Assembly: GCF_021353235.1 (NCBI RefSeq)
Contig: NZ_JAJTWT010000002.1
Location: 186,001-250,000 of the forward strand
Reading direction: 5' to 3'
From: Pelomonas caseinilytica
Lineage (GTDB): Bacteria; Pseudomonadota; Gammaproteobacteria; Burkholderiales; Burkholderiaceae_C
Length of the DNA: 64,000 nt
Part shown: positions 34,722 to 46,463 of the stretch, one piece after another
Layout of the letters: every line of letters starts with the position of its first letter
Numbering within the stretch: position 1 is the first letter of the stretch
Program-made: the position numbers and the translations under genes
Notes under the pieces: model-generated
The model's input: only the letters and a program-made list of their open reading frames with translations
Told to the model about the DNA's origin: nothing
The model's database searches: none

Positions 34722-36588
34722 ATGGCCCTGCCCTTCTTTCCCTTACGTCTGCGTCCGCGCGCGCTGCGCCTGGCCCGGCTGCTGAGCCGGCCCGGGGTCC
34801 ACTTCTTCCTGACCGGCCTGCTGATGGTGCTGGGCTTCTGGCTCGCGCACCGTCTCAGTGAGCGCGGCGGCCGTGAGCAGCTGTCGGCCCTCAGCACCGA
34901 GCGGCTGGAGCTGTACGCGACCAACCTGTCCGCCGAACTGGGCCGTCATGCCTCGCTGCCCAGCCTGCTGGCCATCGACCCGACGCTGCAGGCCCTGATG
35001 TCGTCGCCTCAGGACCCCGAGCGCCGCCGCGCCGCCGGCCAGATGCTCGCGCGCGTCAACGTGCGGGCGGGCACCAACCAGATCTTCATCGCCGACGCCC
35101 AGGGCCGGGTGGTCTCGGCGAGCGAGCCGCTGACGCCGCCCGCGCGCCTGGCCGAGGCCGTCGCGCAGGGCCGCAACCACTTCTTCGCCGCCGATGCCGA
35201 GACGGGCAGCACCGACTTCTACCTGCTGCACCCGCTGCGCCAGGCACAGCAGGCGGCCGGCGTCATCGTCGTGCGCTTCAACCTCGCGCCGCTGGAGGCC
35301 ACCTGGGTGGACCTGGGCCTGCGTTCGCAGAACGAGCGCATCCTCGTGGCCGACGACCAGGACGTCGTCATCATGAGTTCCGTCCAGGCCTGGAAGTACG
35401 CGGTGCTCGACCACGCAGACCCTTCCCGCCGCCGCGCCCTGCAGGCCAGCGCCCGCTATCCGCAGGCCATCGGCCCCGACCTGGAGTTGCCCGCGTCGCT
35501 GGAGGTGCACCAGGGCCAGCAGGTCAGGCTGCCGCTGCCGGGCAGCCGGCCCATGCTGGCCCAGCAGCGCCAGCTCGTGCCCCTGGGCCTGCGGCTGGTG
35601 GCGCTGTCCGACCTGACCGAGGTGCGCCAGCGCGCCCAGTACGCCGCCTGGGGCGGCGCGGCTTTCGGCGCCAGCGTCGGCCTGCTGACGCTCTACCTGT
35701 CCTCGCGCCGGCGCGCGCTGCGCCAGCTCACCAAGGCGCAGACCGAGCTGCAGCAGGCCCACGCCCAGCTCGAGCAATTGGTGGACAGCCGCACCACCGA
35801 GCTGCGCCGCACCAACGACGCGCTCAAGACCCAGATCGCCCAGCGCCTGCAGACCGAAGGCGAGCTGCTGCAGGCCAGCAAGCTGGCGGTGCTGGGCCAG
35901 ATGTCGGCCGGGCTCTCGCACGAGGTCAACCAGCCGCTGACGGCGCTGCGGGCCCTGGCGCGCAATTCCATCCGGCTGCTCGAGGGGGGCCGGCACGACG
36001 CCGTCGCCGCCAACCTGCAGATCATGGACGACATGGTCGAGCGCATGAGCCAGATCACGCGCCAGCTCAAGAGCTTCGCCCGCAAGGCCGACGACCAGCC
36101 CGCCGGCAGCGCCTCGCTGGCCGACTGCGTGCGCAACGCCCAGGTGCTGCTGGAGCACCGCAGCCGTGCCCTGGGCGTCGAGGCCGACATCGCCGTGCCG
36201 CGCGGGCTGCGCGTGCGCGCCGAGGCCAACCGCCTGGAGCAGGTCCTCGTCAACCTGCTCGGCAACGCCCTCGACGCGATGGAGCACGAGCCGGTGCGGC
36301 GCCTGAGCGTGCAGGCCCTGCCGGTGGACGAGGGCCGGCGGGTGCTCGTCAAGGTGCGCGACAGCGGCCAGGGCGTCGGCGAGGCCGAGCTGCCCCGCCT
36401 CTTCGAGCCCTTCTTCACCACCAAGCCGGCCGGCCAGGGCCTCGGCCTCGGCCTGGTCATCTCGGCCAAGATCGTCCACGAGTTCGGCGGCAGCCTGCGG
36501 GCCGAGCCGCCGCCGGCGGGCGAGCGGGGCATGAGTTTCGAGTTCGACCTCGCCGTCGAGACCTGGGAAGCAGTCATGGAGCAAGCCG

Positions 36589-36596
<8 letters not shown>
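34722..36596 (+). CDS. DctB-like sensor histidine kinase
   Basis: 624-aa membrane kinase. A membrane helix at about 28-44 is followed by a large periplasmic region (about 45-310) of the DctB double-PAS/Cache kind ([41 protein letters not shown]), a second helix near 312-330, a coiled coil, then HisKA with H400 ([14 protein letters not shown], as in DctB/NtrB-type kinases) and the ATPase boxes ([19 protein letters not shown]). DctB kinases sense C4-dicarboxylates, but here the neighbour is the liv transporter, so another ligand such as an amino acid is possible. ATG 34722 gives [11 protein letters not shown]; the gene overlaps the regulator gene by 8 bp. Confidence 0.9.
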
Positions 36597-37929
<1,333 letters not shown>

Positions 37930-37964
37930 GCAACAGCCTCCAGCCGCGCAAGCTGAAGAAACAA

Positions 37965-38040
37965 AGCCACAGAGACACAGAGGCACAGAGAGACTGGTGT
38001 TCGGCCTCGGATTTCTCTGTGTCTCTGTGCCTCTGTGGCT
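37965..38040. repeat. Large inverted repeat of CACAGAG units between convergent genes
   Basis: Two 27-base arms (37965-37991 and 38014-38040) pair at 25 of 27 positions around a 22-base loop. Each arm is made of CACAGAG/CTCTGTG-type heptamer-like units and is much less GC-rich than the flanks. It sits between the dctD-like gene and a convergent substrate-binding-protein gene, so it may act as a two-way transcription end. I recall similar CACAGAG palindromes in unrelated bacteria, which suggests a dispersed element. Confidence 0.8.
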
Positions 38041-38052
38041 GTGTTCTCGTGC

Positions 38053-38973
38053 CTAGCGGTAGCGCTCCGGGTCCGGCGAATCGGTCGGGTTGGCGATCAC
38101 GCGCCGGAAGGCCGCGCTCATCGGCAGCTTGAGGTTGAGCCCCTGCGGCGGCAGCGGCGACTCGAACCAGCGGCGGTAGATGGCGTGGATCTCGCCGCTG
38201 CGGTAGAGCCCGGCCAGCACGCCGTCCACCAGGGCCTTGAACTGCGGGTCGCCCTTGCGCAGGCCGATGGCATAGGGTTCGACGGTCAGCGACTGGTCGG
38301 AGAGGCGGTAGTCGTCGGCGGCCGGGCCCTGCTGGGCCAAGATGCTGCGCAGGATGACGTCATCCATCAGGAAGGCCCGGGCCCGGCCGCTGCGCACCAG
38401 CTGGAAGCCCTCCGGGTCGTCCAGGCCGCCGAGGATGCGCATGCCCAGGCCCTGCTGCTCGTTGGCCTTGGCCAGGTGCTGGATGCTCGTCGTCCCGATG
38501 GTGGAGGCCACCGGCAGGCCGCGCAGGTCGGCGAGGCTTTGCACGCGCTCGCCGGCGCGCGCCATCAGGCGCGTCTCGGCGACGAAGACGGTCAGCGAGA
38601 ACGCCTGGTGGCGGGCCCGCTCGGCCGTGTGCGTGGTGATGCCGCATTCGAGGTCGAGCGTGCCGTTGATCACCAGGGGCATGCGGGTCGCCGACGCGAC
38701 CTCGACGCGGCGCACTTCGAGGTCGGGCAGTTGCAGCCGCTCGCGCACGGCCGCGACGATGCGGTCGCACAGCTCGACCGTGTAGCCGGTGGGCCGCAGC
38801 TGGGCGTCGAGGTAGGAGAAGGGCAGCGAGGCCGGGCGGTAGCCGATGACGATGACACCGGTCTCGCGCACGCGGGTCAGCGTCGGGCCGTCCGCCGCCC
38901 GCGCGGCGCCAAGGCCAAGGCCCAGCAGCAGCAGCGCGGCCAGCGCCGCGCTAGCCCTGGCCAGCCGCCTCAT
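38053..38973 (-). CDS. Periplasmic amino-acid-type ABC substrate-binding protein (family 3)
   Basis: 306-aa exported binding protein. Signal peptide about 1-26 (RRLARASAALAALLLLGLG, ending AARA). The mature part has the SBP_bac_3 pattern: VIVIGYRPASLPFSYLDA near the start, GYTVELCDRIVAAVRERL, LDLECGITTHTAERA, and PYAIGLRKGDPQFKALVDG. Such proteins bind polar amino acids; no permease or ATPase gene is beside it, so it may serve a distant transporter or a sensory role. Its start overlaps the rarA end by 23 bp. The liv operon 4 kb away lacks a binding protein, but Liv systems use family-4 proteins, so it is not an evident partner. Confidence 0.9.
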   Translation of the reverse strand: MRRLARASAALAALLLLGLGLGAARAADGPTLTRVRETGVIVIGYRPASLPFSYLDAQLRPTGYTVELCDRIVAAVRERLQLPDLEVRRVEVASATRMPLVINGTLDLECGITTHTAERARHQAFSLTVFVAETRLMARAGERVQSLADLRGLPVASTIGTTSIQHLAKANEQQGLGMRILGGLDDPEGFQLVRSGRARAFLMDDVILRSILAQQGPAADDYRLSDQSLTVEPYAIGLRKGDPQFKALVDGVLAGLYRSGEIHAIYRRWFESPLPPQGLNLKLPMSAAFRRVIANPTDSPDPERYR

Positions 38974-40288
38974 CGTCCAGCCGGCGCAGTTCGGCCAGCT
39001 TGTCGGCGATGCGGGACTCCAGGCCCCGCGGCACCGGTTCATACCAGCGCTCGGCCTCCAGCCCGTCCGGCAGGTATTGCTCGCCGGCGGCATAGGCGCC
39101 GGGCTCGTCGTGCGCATAACGGTAGGCCTTGCCATAGCCCAGCTCCTTCATCAGCCGCGTTGGCGCATTGCGCAGGTGCACGGGCACGGGCCGGGACTGG
39201 TCCTGCTTGATGAAGGCCCGCACGGCGTTGAAGGCCTTGTAGACGGCGTTGGACTTGGGCGCCACGGCGAGGTAGACGACCGCCTCGGCCAGGGCCAGCT
39301 CGCCCTCGGGCGAGCCCAGGCGCTCGTAGGCCTCGGCGGCGTCCAGCGCGATGCGCAGGGCGCGCGGGTCCGCCAGGCCGATGTCCTCGCTGGCCATGCG
39401 GATCAGCCGCCGCGCGATGTAGCGCGCATCCACGCCGCCATCGAGCATGCGCGAGAACCAGTAGAGGGCACCGTCCGGGTGACTGCCCCGCACCGACTTG
39501 TGCAGGGCGGAGATGACGTCGTAGAACTGGTCGCCGCCCTTGTCATAACGGCGCAGCTGCTCGCCCAGCGTCCGCTCCAGCAGGGCCTCGTCGATGACGG
39601 TGCCGTGGGCCAGCGACGCGGCCGACTCCAGCGCATTCAGCAGCCGCCGCGCGTCGCCATCGGCATAGCCGATGAGGCGGTCCGCGGCCTCCTTGGTGGG
39701 CGGGGCGATGCCCAGTTCCGCCGCGCCGCGGTCGATGAGCTGCTGCAGCTCCTCGGCGTCCAGGCTCTTGAGCACCTGAACCTGGGCTCGCGACAGCAAC
39801 GCGGAGTTGACCTCAAAGCTGGGGTTCTCGGTGGTGGCGCCGATGAAGGTGAAGAGGCCGGCCTCGACGTGGGGCAGGAAGGCGTCCTGCTGCGCCTTGT
39901 TGAAGCGGTGCACTTCATCGACGAAGACCACCGTGCGCCGCCCCTGGGCCGCGGCCACCTGGGCACGCTCGACGGCCTCGCGGATGTCCTTGACGCCGCC
40001 GAGCACCGCGCTGATCGGGATGAACTGCGCATCGAAGGCGCCCGCCACCAACCGCGCCAGCGTCGTCTTGCCCACGCCCGGCGGCCCCCAGAGGATCATG
40101 CTCTGCAGCCGGCCCGCCTCGAAGGCGGCGCGCAGCGGCATGCCGGGGCCGAGCAGGTGGCGCTGGCCGATGACCTCGTCCAGCGTCCGGGGCCTCAGCC
40201 GCTCGGCCAGGGGGATGCCGGCCGTCGGCGCCGCCGGCCTGGGCGCGGACGGAAGTTCCGGCTCGTCGTCGAAAAGGGAGCCGCTCAC
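38951..40288 (-). CDS. rarA: Replication-associated recombination protein A
   Basis: 445-aa AAA+ ATPase (MgsA/RarA/WRNIP1 family) acting at stalled replication forks. Walker A is at 68-76 (GPPGVGKTT), Walker B FVDEVHRFNKAQQD near 120, sensor TTENPSFEVNSALLSR; the C-terminal tetramerisation domain (HPDGALYWFSRMLDGG, RRLIRMASEDIGLADP) is complete. The N-terminus has the short SLFDDE clamp/SSB-type tail. Its ATG overlaps the lolA stop, so lolA-rarA-binding-protein form one leftward operon. Confidence 0.95.
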   Translation of the reverse strand: MSGSLFDDEPELPSAPRPAAPTAGIPLAERLRPRTLDEVIGQRHLLGPGMPLRAAFEAGRLQSMILWGPPGVGKTTLARLVAGAFDAQFIPISAVLGGVKDIREAVERAQVAAAQGRRTVVFVDEVHRFNKAQQDAFLPHVEAGLFTFIGATTENPSFEVNSALLSRAQVQVLKSLDAEELQQLIDRGAAELGIAPPTKEAADRLIGYADGDARRLLNALESAASLAHGTVIDEALLERTLGEQLRRYDKGGDQFYDVISALHKSVRGSHPDGALYWFSRMLDGGVDARYIARRLIRMASEDIGLADPRALRIALDAAEAYERLGSPEGELALAEAVVYLAVAPKSNAVYKAFNAVRAFIKQDQSRPVPVHLRNAPTRLMKELGYGKAYRYAHDEPGAYAAGEQYLPDGLEAERWYEPVPRGLESRIADKLAELRRLDDEAAGQG

Positions 40289-40890
40289 TGCTCGATCAGG
40301 TCCGCCCCGGCGGGGAGCTTGAACTGGAAGCGCTCGGCCGCCACCGGCACGTTGGCCTGCACGGCGCTGAAGTCCAGCCGCGAGCGCTGGCCGAAGCCGT
40401 CGACGATCTCCATGGCCGCCAGGTCCCGGCCCTTGAAGCCGAGCTTGAGCGACTGGATGGTGGACTCGGCCTGCTTGGGGCTGGCCTGCACCCAGTCGAT
40501 GCCGCCCTCGGTGGCCAGGGCCTTGAGGGTGAAGTCGCGCTCGAGATTGGCCCCGGCCAGCAGGGCCGCGGGCGTGGCGCCGAGGGCGTCGGCCAGCTTG
40601 CGCGAGCTGGCCTGGTTGAGGTCGGCGTCGTAGATCCAGACCTTGGTGCCGTCCGCCACGATGACCTGCTCGAAAGGCTTGGCATAGGCGAAGCGGAAAC
40701 GGTTGGGCCGCTCGAACTCGAAAGCGCCGCTGGACACCTTCTTGCGCTTGCCGTCGGGCGAGGTGACGGTCTGGGTGAAATTGGCCTTGCCGCTCTTCAC
40801 GTCACGGGCGAAGTCGCGCAGGGCGTCGACCGCGTCGGCATGGGCGGCACCGGCCAGGGCCAGCGTCAGGCTGAGGAGGAAGCGCTTCAT
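40285..40890 (-). CDS. lolA: Outer-membrane lipoprotein carrier protein
   Basis: 201-aa periplasmic chaperone that moves lipoproteins from LolCDE to LolB. Signal peptide 1-18 ends AGAAHA. The LolA fold is recognisable: FTQTVTSPDGKRKKVSSG, FEFERPNRFRFAY, VADGTKVWIYDADLNQ, and FQFKLPAGADLIEQ at the end. It lies 8 bases behind ftsK and overlaps rarA by 4 bp, the usual ftsK-lolA-rarA order of proteobacteria. Confidence 0.95.
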   Translation of the reverse strand: MKRFLLSLTLALAGAAHADAVDALRDFARDVKSGKANFTQTVTSPDGKRKKVSSGAFEFERPNRFRFAYAKPFEQVIVADGTKVWIYDADLNQASSRKLADALGATPAALLAGANLERDFTLKALATEGGIDWVQASPKQAESTIQSLKLGFKGRDLAAMEIVDGFGQRSRLDFSAVQANVPVAAERFQFKLPAGADLIEQ

Positions 40891-40898
40891 TCGTCAGT

Positions 40899-43295
40899 TC
40901 ACTCTTCGCGTTTGGGAACGATCAGTTCGCGGCTGCCGTTGGCGGCCAATGCTCCGACGAGGCCGGATTTCTCCATCTGCTCCAGCAGCCGGGCCGCGCG
41001 GTTGTAGCCGATGCGCAGATGCCGCTGCACCAGCGAGATGGAGGCCTTGCGGTGCTGGAGCACGATGGCCACGGCCTGGTCGTACATCGGGTCGGCCTCG
41101 CCGCTGGCCTCGCCCGGCGCCGGCGCCTCGCCGCCGCCGCCCATCTCGTCGAGCACGCCGCCTTCGAGGATGCCTTCGATGTAGTTCGGTTCGCCCTGGG
41201 ACTTGATGTACTCCACAACGCGATGCACCTCGTCGTCGCTGACAAAGGCGCCGTGCACGCGGATGGGCAGGCCGGTGCCCGAAGGCATGTAGAGCATGTC
41301 GCCCATGCCCAGCAGGGCCTCGGCACCCATCTGGTCGAGGATGGTGCGACTGTCGATCTTGGAGCTGACCTGGAAGGACAGGCGCGTCGGGATGTTGGCC
41401 TTGATGAGGCCGGTGATGACGTCGACCGAGGGCCGCTGCGTGGCCAGGATGAGGTGGATGCCGGCCGCCCGCGCCTTCTGCGCCAGGCGGGCGATGAGTT
41501 CCTCGATCTTCTTGCCCACCACCATCATCAGGTCGGCCAGCTCGTCGATGACGACGACGATGAAGGGCAGGCGCTCCAGCGGCTCGGGCTCCTCGGGCGT
41601 GAGGCTGAAGGGATTGGCGATGCTCTGGCCTGCGGCCTTGGCCTCGTCGATCTTCTTGTTGTAGCCGGCGAGGTTGCGCACGCCCATCTTGGACATGAGC
41701 TTGTATCGCCGCTCCATCTCGCCAACACACCAGTTCAGCGCATTGCCGGCCTGCTTCATGTCGGTGACGACGGGCGCCAGCAGGTGCGGGATGCCCTCGT
41801 AGACGCTCATCTCCAGCATCTTGGGGTCGATGAGGATGAGCCGCACGTCGCGGGCCTCGGCCTTGTAGAGCAGGCTGAGGATCATCGCGTTGATGCCGAC
41901 CGACTTGCCCGAGCCGGTGGTGCCGGCGACGAGACAGTGCGGCATCTTGGCGAGGTCGGCCACCACCGGCTGGCCGATGATGTCCTTGCCCAGGCCCATG
42001 GTCAGCTGGGACGCGGCGTCAGCGTAGACCTGCGAGCCGAGGATCTCGGAGAGCCGTATCGTCTGGCGTCGCGCGTTGGGCAGTTCCAGGGCCATGTAGT
42101 TCTTGCCCGGGATGGTCTCGACGACGCGGATGGACACGAGGCTCAGCGAGCGGGCCAGGTCCTTGGCCAGGTTGACCACCTGCGAGCCCTTCACGCCGGT
42201 GGCCGGCTCGATCTCGTAGCGCGTGATGACGGGGCCCGGCGATGCCGCCACGACGTGCACCTCGACGCCGAAGTCGCGCAGCTTCTTCTCGATGAGGCGG
42301 CTGGTCATCTCCAGCGACTCGGGCGTGACGGTCTCCTGCCGGCCCGGCGCGGCGTCGAGCAGGTCGACCTGGGGCAGCTTGGCGTCGCCCACGTCGGCGA
42401 ACAGCGTCTGCTGCCTCTCCTTGGCGACGCGGGTGGACTGGGGCACCTCGATGACCGGCGGCTCGATGACCAGGGGCTCGTGCTCGACACCCAGTTCGCG
42501 CTCCAGCTGGCGCTCGGCCTCGCGCTCGACCTCGACCTCCTGCTCTCGCTCCTTGACGGCCTGCTGGCCGGCCTTCTGGTCGGCCTTGATCTCCCGCTGT
42601 TCGATGCGCTTCTCGCGCAGTTCCTCGATGCGCTCGCCGATGCGCTCGGCCAGGTGACCCCACGAGAAACGCAGGGCCCAGGACATGCCGGTGAGCAGCA
42701 GCACGATCCAGACGACGCCCGAGCCGGCAAAGCCCAGGGTCTTCATGCCCAAGGGCCCGAGGGCATAGCCGACGATGCCGCCGGCATGGCCGGGCAGGCG
42801 CGGCTCCACGGCGTAGAGCCGGCTCCATTCGAGGGCGCAGCTCGCGCCGAGCAGCAGCACGACACCCGCCCACCAGCGCGCGCGGCGGGTCCAGCGCGGC
42901 GTTTCGGGCGTGTCGTGGCGCAGCAGGCCGGCCAGGCTGCGCAGCCAGGCACGCAGGGCCAGCAGCGGCAGCCACCAGGCCGAGAAGCCGAAGACGAAGA
43001 GCAGGCCGTCGGCGAGCCAGGCGCCGAAGCTGCCGACGCGGTTGGCGACGAGATCGCGTTGGCCGCTGGTGCTGAAGGCCGCGTCGCGCAGGTCGTGGGT
43101 TGCCAGGGCCAGCACCAGCAGGGCCAGCACCAGGGCCGTCAGCGCCAGCCACAGCGGTGTGCGCAGCAGGCGCGTAGCCACGGAGGGCGGGGGAGCCTCG
43201 CGCCGGGGCGGCTGGCGGCGGGCGGGTTTGGCAGGGGGGGCGGATTCGCCGGCGGCATCGTCACCGCCGAGCAGGGAACCGAGGGGAAAACTCAT
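40899..43295 (-). CDS. ftsK: DNA translocase FtsK
   Basis: 798-aa septum-anchored motor that clears the chromosome and activates XerCD at dif. The N-terminal membrane part has about four helices (residues 50-190), then a charged linker with a Glu/Arg coiled coil ([20 protein letters not shown]), the motor domain with Walker A near 455-462 (GTTGSGKSV) and Walker B ([12 protein letters not shown]), and the C-terminal gamma winged helix ([20 protein letters not shown]) that reads KOPS. ATG 43295 ([11 protein letters not shown]) is chosen; the frame continues upstream without similarity. Confidence 0.95.
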   Translation of the reverse strand: MSFPLGSLLGGDDAAGESAPPAKPARRQPPRREAPPPSVATRLLRTPLWLALTALVLALLVLALATHDLRDAAFSTSGQRDLVANRVGSFGAWLADGLLFVFGFSAWWLPLLALRAWLRSLAGLLRHDTPETPRWTRRARWWAGVVLLLGASCALEWSRLYAVEPRLPGHAGGIVGYALGPLGMKTLGFAGSGVVWIVLLLTGMSWALRFSWGHLAERIGERIEELREKRIEQREIKADQKAGQQAVKEREQEVEVEREAERQLERELGVEHEPLVIEPPVIEVPQSTRVAKERQQTLFADVGDAKLPQVDLLDAAPGRQETVTPESLEMTSRLIEKKLRDFGVEVHVVAASPGPVITRYEIEPATGVKGSQVVNLAKDLARSLSLVSIRVVETIPGKNYMALELPNARRQTIRLSEILGSQVYADAASQLTMGLGKDIIGQPVVADLAKMPHCLVAGTTGSGKSVGINAMILSLLYKAEARDVRLILIDPKMLEMSVYEGIPHLLAPVVTDMKQAGNALNWCVGEMERRYKLMSKMGVRNLAGYNKKIDEAKAAGQSIANPFSLTPEEPEPLERLPFIVVVIDELADLMMVVGKKIEELIARLAQKARAAGIHLILATQRPSVDVITGLIKANIPTRLSFQVSSKIDSRTILDQMGAEALLGMGDMLYMPSGTGLPIRVHGAFVSDDEVHRVVEYIKSQGEPNYIEGILEGGVLDEMGGGGEAPAPGEASGEADPMYDQAVAIVLQHRKASISLVQRHLRIGYNRAARLLEQMEKSGLVGALAANGSRELIVPKREE

Positions 43296-43349
43296 CCCGG
43301 CATTGTGCCCCCCGCGCCTCCCGGACACCGGGGCCAAGCTGTATCCGGA

Positions 43350-44018
43350 TCAATCGTGGGTGAGGCGTTCCTTGATGACGACGGAACCGTTCTCCAGCGT
43401 CTCGATGACACCGCGCTCCTCCAGGTCCTTCATGACCCGGCTGACCATCTCGCGCGAGGCGCCGACGACCTTGGCCATGTCCTGGCGCGACACCTTGCCG
43501 CGGATGAGCTTGATGCCCTTCTCGTCCTCGGCCATGTCGAGCAGCGTGCGTGCGACGCGGCCGTAGACGTCGAGCAGCGCCAGCGACTCGATCTGGCGGT
43601 CGGCGTTGCGCAGGCGCGCAACCAGGCCGCGCAGGATGCCGTAGGCCAGGCTGCTGCTCTCCGGCAGGCAGCGGGCGAACTCGAGGCGGCCCAGCACCAG
43701 CATGTCGGTCTGGACTTCGGCACGCACCGTCGCCGAGTGGGGCTCGTTGTCGATGAGGCTCATCTCGCCGACGTAATCGCCCGACTGCAGGACGGCCAGG
43801 ATGACCTCGCGGCCACGGTGGTCGGCCGTCAGCACGCGGGCTCGGCCGTTCAGCAGGATGAACAGGGCATTGGACTTGGTGCCTTGCTCGACGATCAGCT
43901 CCCCGCGCTTGAAGCGGCGTTTCACGACGCTGTCGGCGATGGACTGCGCCTGGTCGGTCGTCAGCATCGAGAACAGCGGAACCCGGCGGATCAGGTCCAG
44001 GTTGGAAATCATCGCCAT
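43350..44018 (-). CDS. Crp/Fnr-family transcriptional regulator
   Basis: 222-aa regulator. The N-terminal cyclic-nucleotide-binding-type beta roll covers about 1-120 (GELIVEQGTKSNALFILLNG, GDYVGEMSLID with the phosphate-cassette-like PHSATVRA). The C-terminal helix-turn-helix is KVSRQDMAKVVGASREMVSR. No Fnr-type N-terminal cysteines are present, so it is CRP-like. ATG 44018 is preferred over the in-frame GTG at 44024 because GGAGAG lies 5 bases upstream. It is divergent from trxB with palindromes in between; ftsK follows on the same strand. Confidence 0.93.
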   Translation of the reverse strand: MAMISNLDLIRRVPLFSMLTTDQAQSIADSVVKRRFKRGELIVEQGTKSNALFILLNGRARVLTADHRGREVILAVLQSGDYVGEMSLIDNEPHSATVRAEVQTDMLVLGRLEFARCLPESSSLAYGILRGLVARLRNADRQIESLALLDVYGRVARTLLDMAEDEKGIKLIRGKVSRQDMAKVVGASREMVSRVMKDLEERGVIETLENGSVVIKERLTHD

Positions 44019-44042
44019 ATGCACTCTCCAGGTTTGGGCCCC

Positions 44043-44092
44043 AGGCAGGCGGCGAGAAATGACGCCTGCCTAAAATGGCGTGCATTGTGCAC
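44043..44092. promoter_or_regulatory. Divergent crp-type/trxB control region with two dyads
   Basis: AGGCAGGCG (44043-44051) and CGCCTGCCT (44063-44071) are perfect inverted arms with an 11-base centre. TAAAAT (44071-44076) is a likely -10 for trxB and is followed by GCG as in the valS region. GTGCA-TTG-TGCAC (44080-44092) is a second perfect dyad at the expected trxB start point. Either could bind the adjacent Crp/Fnr-type regulator; this is inference. Confidence 0.5.
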
Positions 44093-44121
44093 ACGCGGCA
44101 GGCTCCTCCGCATCGGGTTAG

Positions 44122-45153
<1,032 letters not shown>

Positions 45154-45187
45154 CCCGCGGGCGGGTGGCGCGAAGCGGGTTTTCCGC

Positions 45188-45193
45188 TATACT
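45188..45193 (+). promoter_or_regulatory. Candidate rpmB-rpmG promoter (-10 box)
   Basis: TATACT at 45188-45193 is close to the sigma-70 -10 consensus in an otherwise GC-rich 185-bp gap before rpmB. The -35 region is poor (GTGGCG-like). A start near 45200 would give a leader of about 140 nt. Confidence 0.55.
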
Positions 45194-45201
45194 CGCGGGC
45201 T

Positions 45202-45265
45202 TGCCTGCCGGATGGACCGCGCCTGGGTCGTTGGCGATGCGCCGACGAACCGGGTCTAGCAGGCA
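45202..45265 (+). promoter_or_regulatory. Structured rpmB leader (nested stem-loops)
   Basis: TGCCTGC (45202-45208) and GCAGGCA (45259-45265) can close a long stem; inside it CGTTGGCG (45229-45236) pairs with CGCCGACG (45240-45247) with one G-U pair and an ATG loop. The position right after the promoter suggests a structured 5' leader, as in autoregulated ribosomal-protein operons. Function not shown. Confidence 0.45.
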
Positions 45266-45338
45266 TTGCGGTCAAAGGGCTGCCGACGAAATTGCTTCGC
45301 GGCGGCTGGTCAAAGAGTAGTCAAACTGGAGAAGCGTC

Positions 45339-45572
45339 ATGGCACGCGTCTGTCAAGTCACGGGCAAGAAGCCCATGGTCGGGAACAACGTCTCCCACGC
45401 CAACAACAAAACCAAGCGTCGGTTCCTGCCGAACCTGCAATACCGCCGTTTCTGGGTGGAGTCCGAGAACCGCTGGGTGCGCCTGCGCATCAGCAACGCC
45501 GCTCTCCGTTTGATCGACAAGGTCGGCATCGACCAGGTCGTCGCCGATCTGCGCGCCAAGGGCGAACTCTGA
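45339..45572 (+). CDS. rpmB: 50S ribosomal protein L28
   Basis: 77-aa large-subunit protein. The sequence is textbook: [20 protein letters not shown] at the start, [29 protein letters not shown], and a basic-acidic end RAKGEL. The GGAG ribosome site lies 9 bases upstream. It forms the usual rpmB-rpmG operon. Confidence 0.98.
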   Translation: MARVCQVTGKKPMVGNNVSHANNKTKRRFLPNLQYRRFWVESENRWVRLRISNAALRLIDKVGIDQVVADLRAKGEL

Positions 45573-45606
45573 TCGCCGCTCACTGACCCACTAAAGGAAT
45601 ACGACC

Positions 45607-45777
45607 ATGGCATCCAAAGGCGGCCGCGAAAAGATCAAGCTGGAGTCCTCCGCGGGCACCGGCCACTTCTACACGACGAACAAGAACAAGAAGACGACGC
45701 CCGAAAAGCTCGAATTCATGAAGTTCGACCCCAAGGCGCGCAAGCACGTCCTGTACAAGGAAGTGAAGCTGAAGTGA
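45607..45777 (+). CDS. rpmG: 50S ribosomal protein L33
   Basis: 56-aa ribosomal protein: [19 protein letters not shown], then [17 protein letters not shown] and a C-terminus [14 protein letters not shown]. It has none of the four zinc-binding cysteines, so it is the zinc-independent C-minus form. It starts 34 bases after rpmB and is followed by an intrinsic terminator. Confidence 0.97.
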   Translation: MASKGGREKIKLESSAGTGHFYTTNKNKKTTPEKLEFMKFDPKARKHVLYKEVKLK

Positions 45778-45817
45778 TGGCCGGCGGCGCCAGCCGCCCG
45801 CATCCAGCCGAACCATG

Positions 45818-45855
45818 AACCCGCCGCGTGGCAACGCCGGCGGGTTTTGCTTTTT
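45818..45855 (+). terminator. Intrinsic terminator after rpmG
   Basis: AACCCGCCG (45818-45826) and CGGCGGGTT (45838-45846) form a perfect 9-bp stem, followed by TTTTGCTTTTT. It closes the rpmB-rpmG operon just before the convergent DUF3016 gene. Confidence 0.88.
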
Positions 45856-45874
45856 GGGCGCGGCGGGAAGCCGT

Positions 45875-46363
45875 TCAGCGCCCCGACGCCGCCACGGCCG
45901 GCTTGAACTCGCGCTCCATCCAGCGGTCGATCATGCGCTTTTCGTAGCGCAGCGGATCGCTGTCGAAGAAGGTGTTGAGGCTGTTCTGGTAGTCCATGTC
46001 GCGGAGGTTGACCTCGCCCTGGCGCACGACGGTATCGCCGTCGCGAACCTCGTACTTGAACGACATCGCGGGCGAGGTCACGGAGCGCATGACCCGCAGC
46101 CATTCGGCACGGCGGCCGAAAGGCTCGATCTCGCCAGCGAGGTCGACGTCGGTCACGTCGAAGCGCACGTTGCGCCCCGGCAGCAGCTTGCCTGCCTTCT
46201 CGACGAGATGGGCCTCGATGTCCTTGAGCACGTCCATCTGGCGGAATCCGTTCCTGTCCCGGATGTCCGAAAACTTTTCCGGATTCACGAAATTCACCTT
46301 GACGTCCGCTTGGGCGCCCGCCGCCAGGGCCAGCAGGCCCAGGGCAATCCAGTGATGTCTCAT
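45875..46363 (-). CDS. DUF3016 domain-containing exported protein
   Basis: 162-aa protein with a signal peptide (about 1-19, ending AAGAQA) and the DUF3016 pattern: VKVNFVNPEKFSDIRDRNGF, then a duplicated-looking alpha/beta region with FDVTDVDLAGEIEPFG and MSFKYEVRDGDTVVRQGEV. Periplasmic; function unknown to me. ATG 46363 is taken because the signal peptide starts there (MRHHWIALGLLALAAG). It is transcribed alone, with a terminator of the upstream desaturase gene before it. Confidence 0.88.
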   Translation of the reverse strand: MRHHWIALGLLALAAGAQADVKVNFVNPEKFSDIRDRNGFRQMDVLKDIEAHLVEKAGKLLPGRNVRFDVTDVDLAGEIEPFGRRAEWLRVMRSVTSPAMSFKYEVRDGDTVVRQGEVNLRDMDYQNSLNTFFDSDPLRYEKRMIDRWMEREFKPAVAASGR

Positions 46364-46416
46364 GGCTAGCCTCCTGATCGAATGACTGCGTAGGCCAAGT
46401 CTAGGCCAGTCAAGAA

Positions 46417-46444
46417 AAAAGGGCGCCCGCAGGGGCGCCCTTTT
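46417..46444 (-). terminator. Intrinsic terminator (usable on both strands) after the desaturase gene
   Basis: GGGCGCCC (46421-46428), loop GCAG, GGGCGCCC (46433-46440), flanked by AAAA/TTTT that extend the stem to 12 bp. On the minus strand it is followed by six T, right for the desaturase transcript ending at 46464. Confidence 0.9.
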
Positions 46445-46463
46445 ACTTTGGCGAAACCTGGGT

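Noticed and set aside
37965-38040. Possible CRISPR-like repeat
   Set aside because: There is only one inverted pair, no direct repeats with equal spacers, and no cas genes.
38053-38973. Binding protein as the missing partner of livHMGF
   Set aside because: It is a family-3 protein (polar amino-acid type), whereas Liv permeases use family-4 proteins; it is also in a different operon with rarA and lolA.
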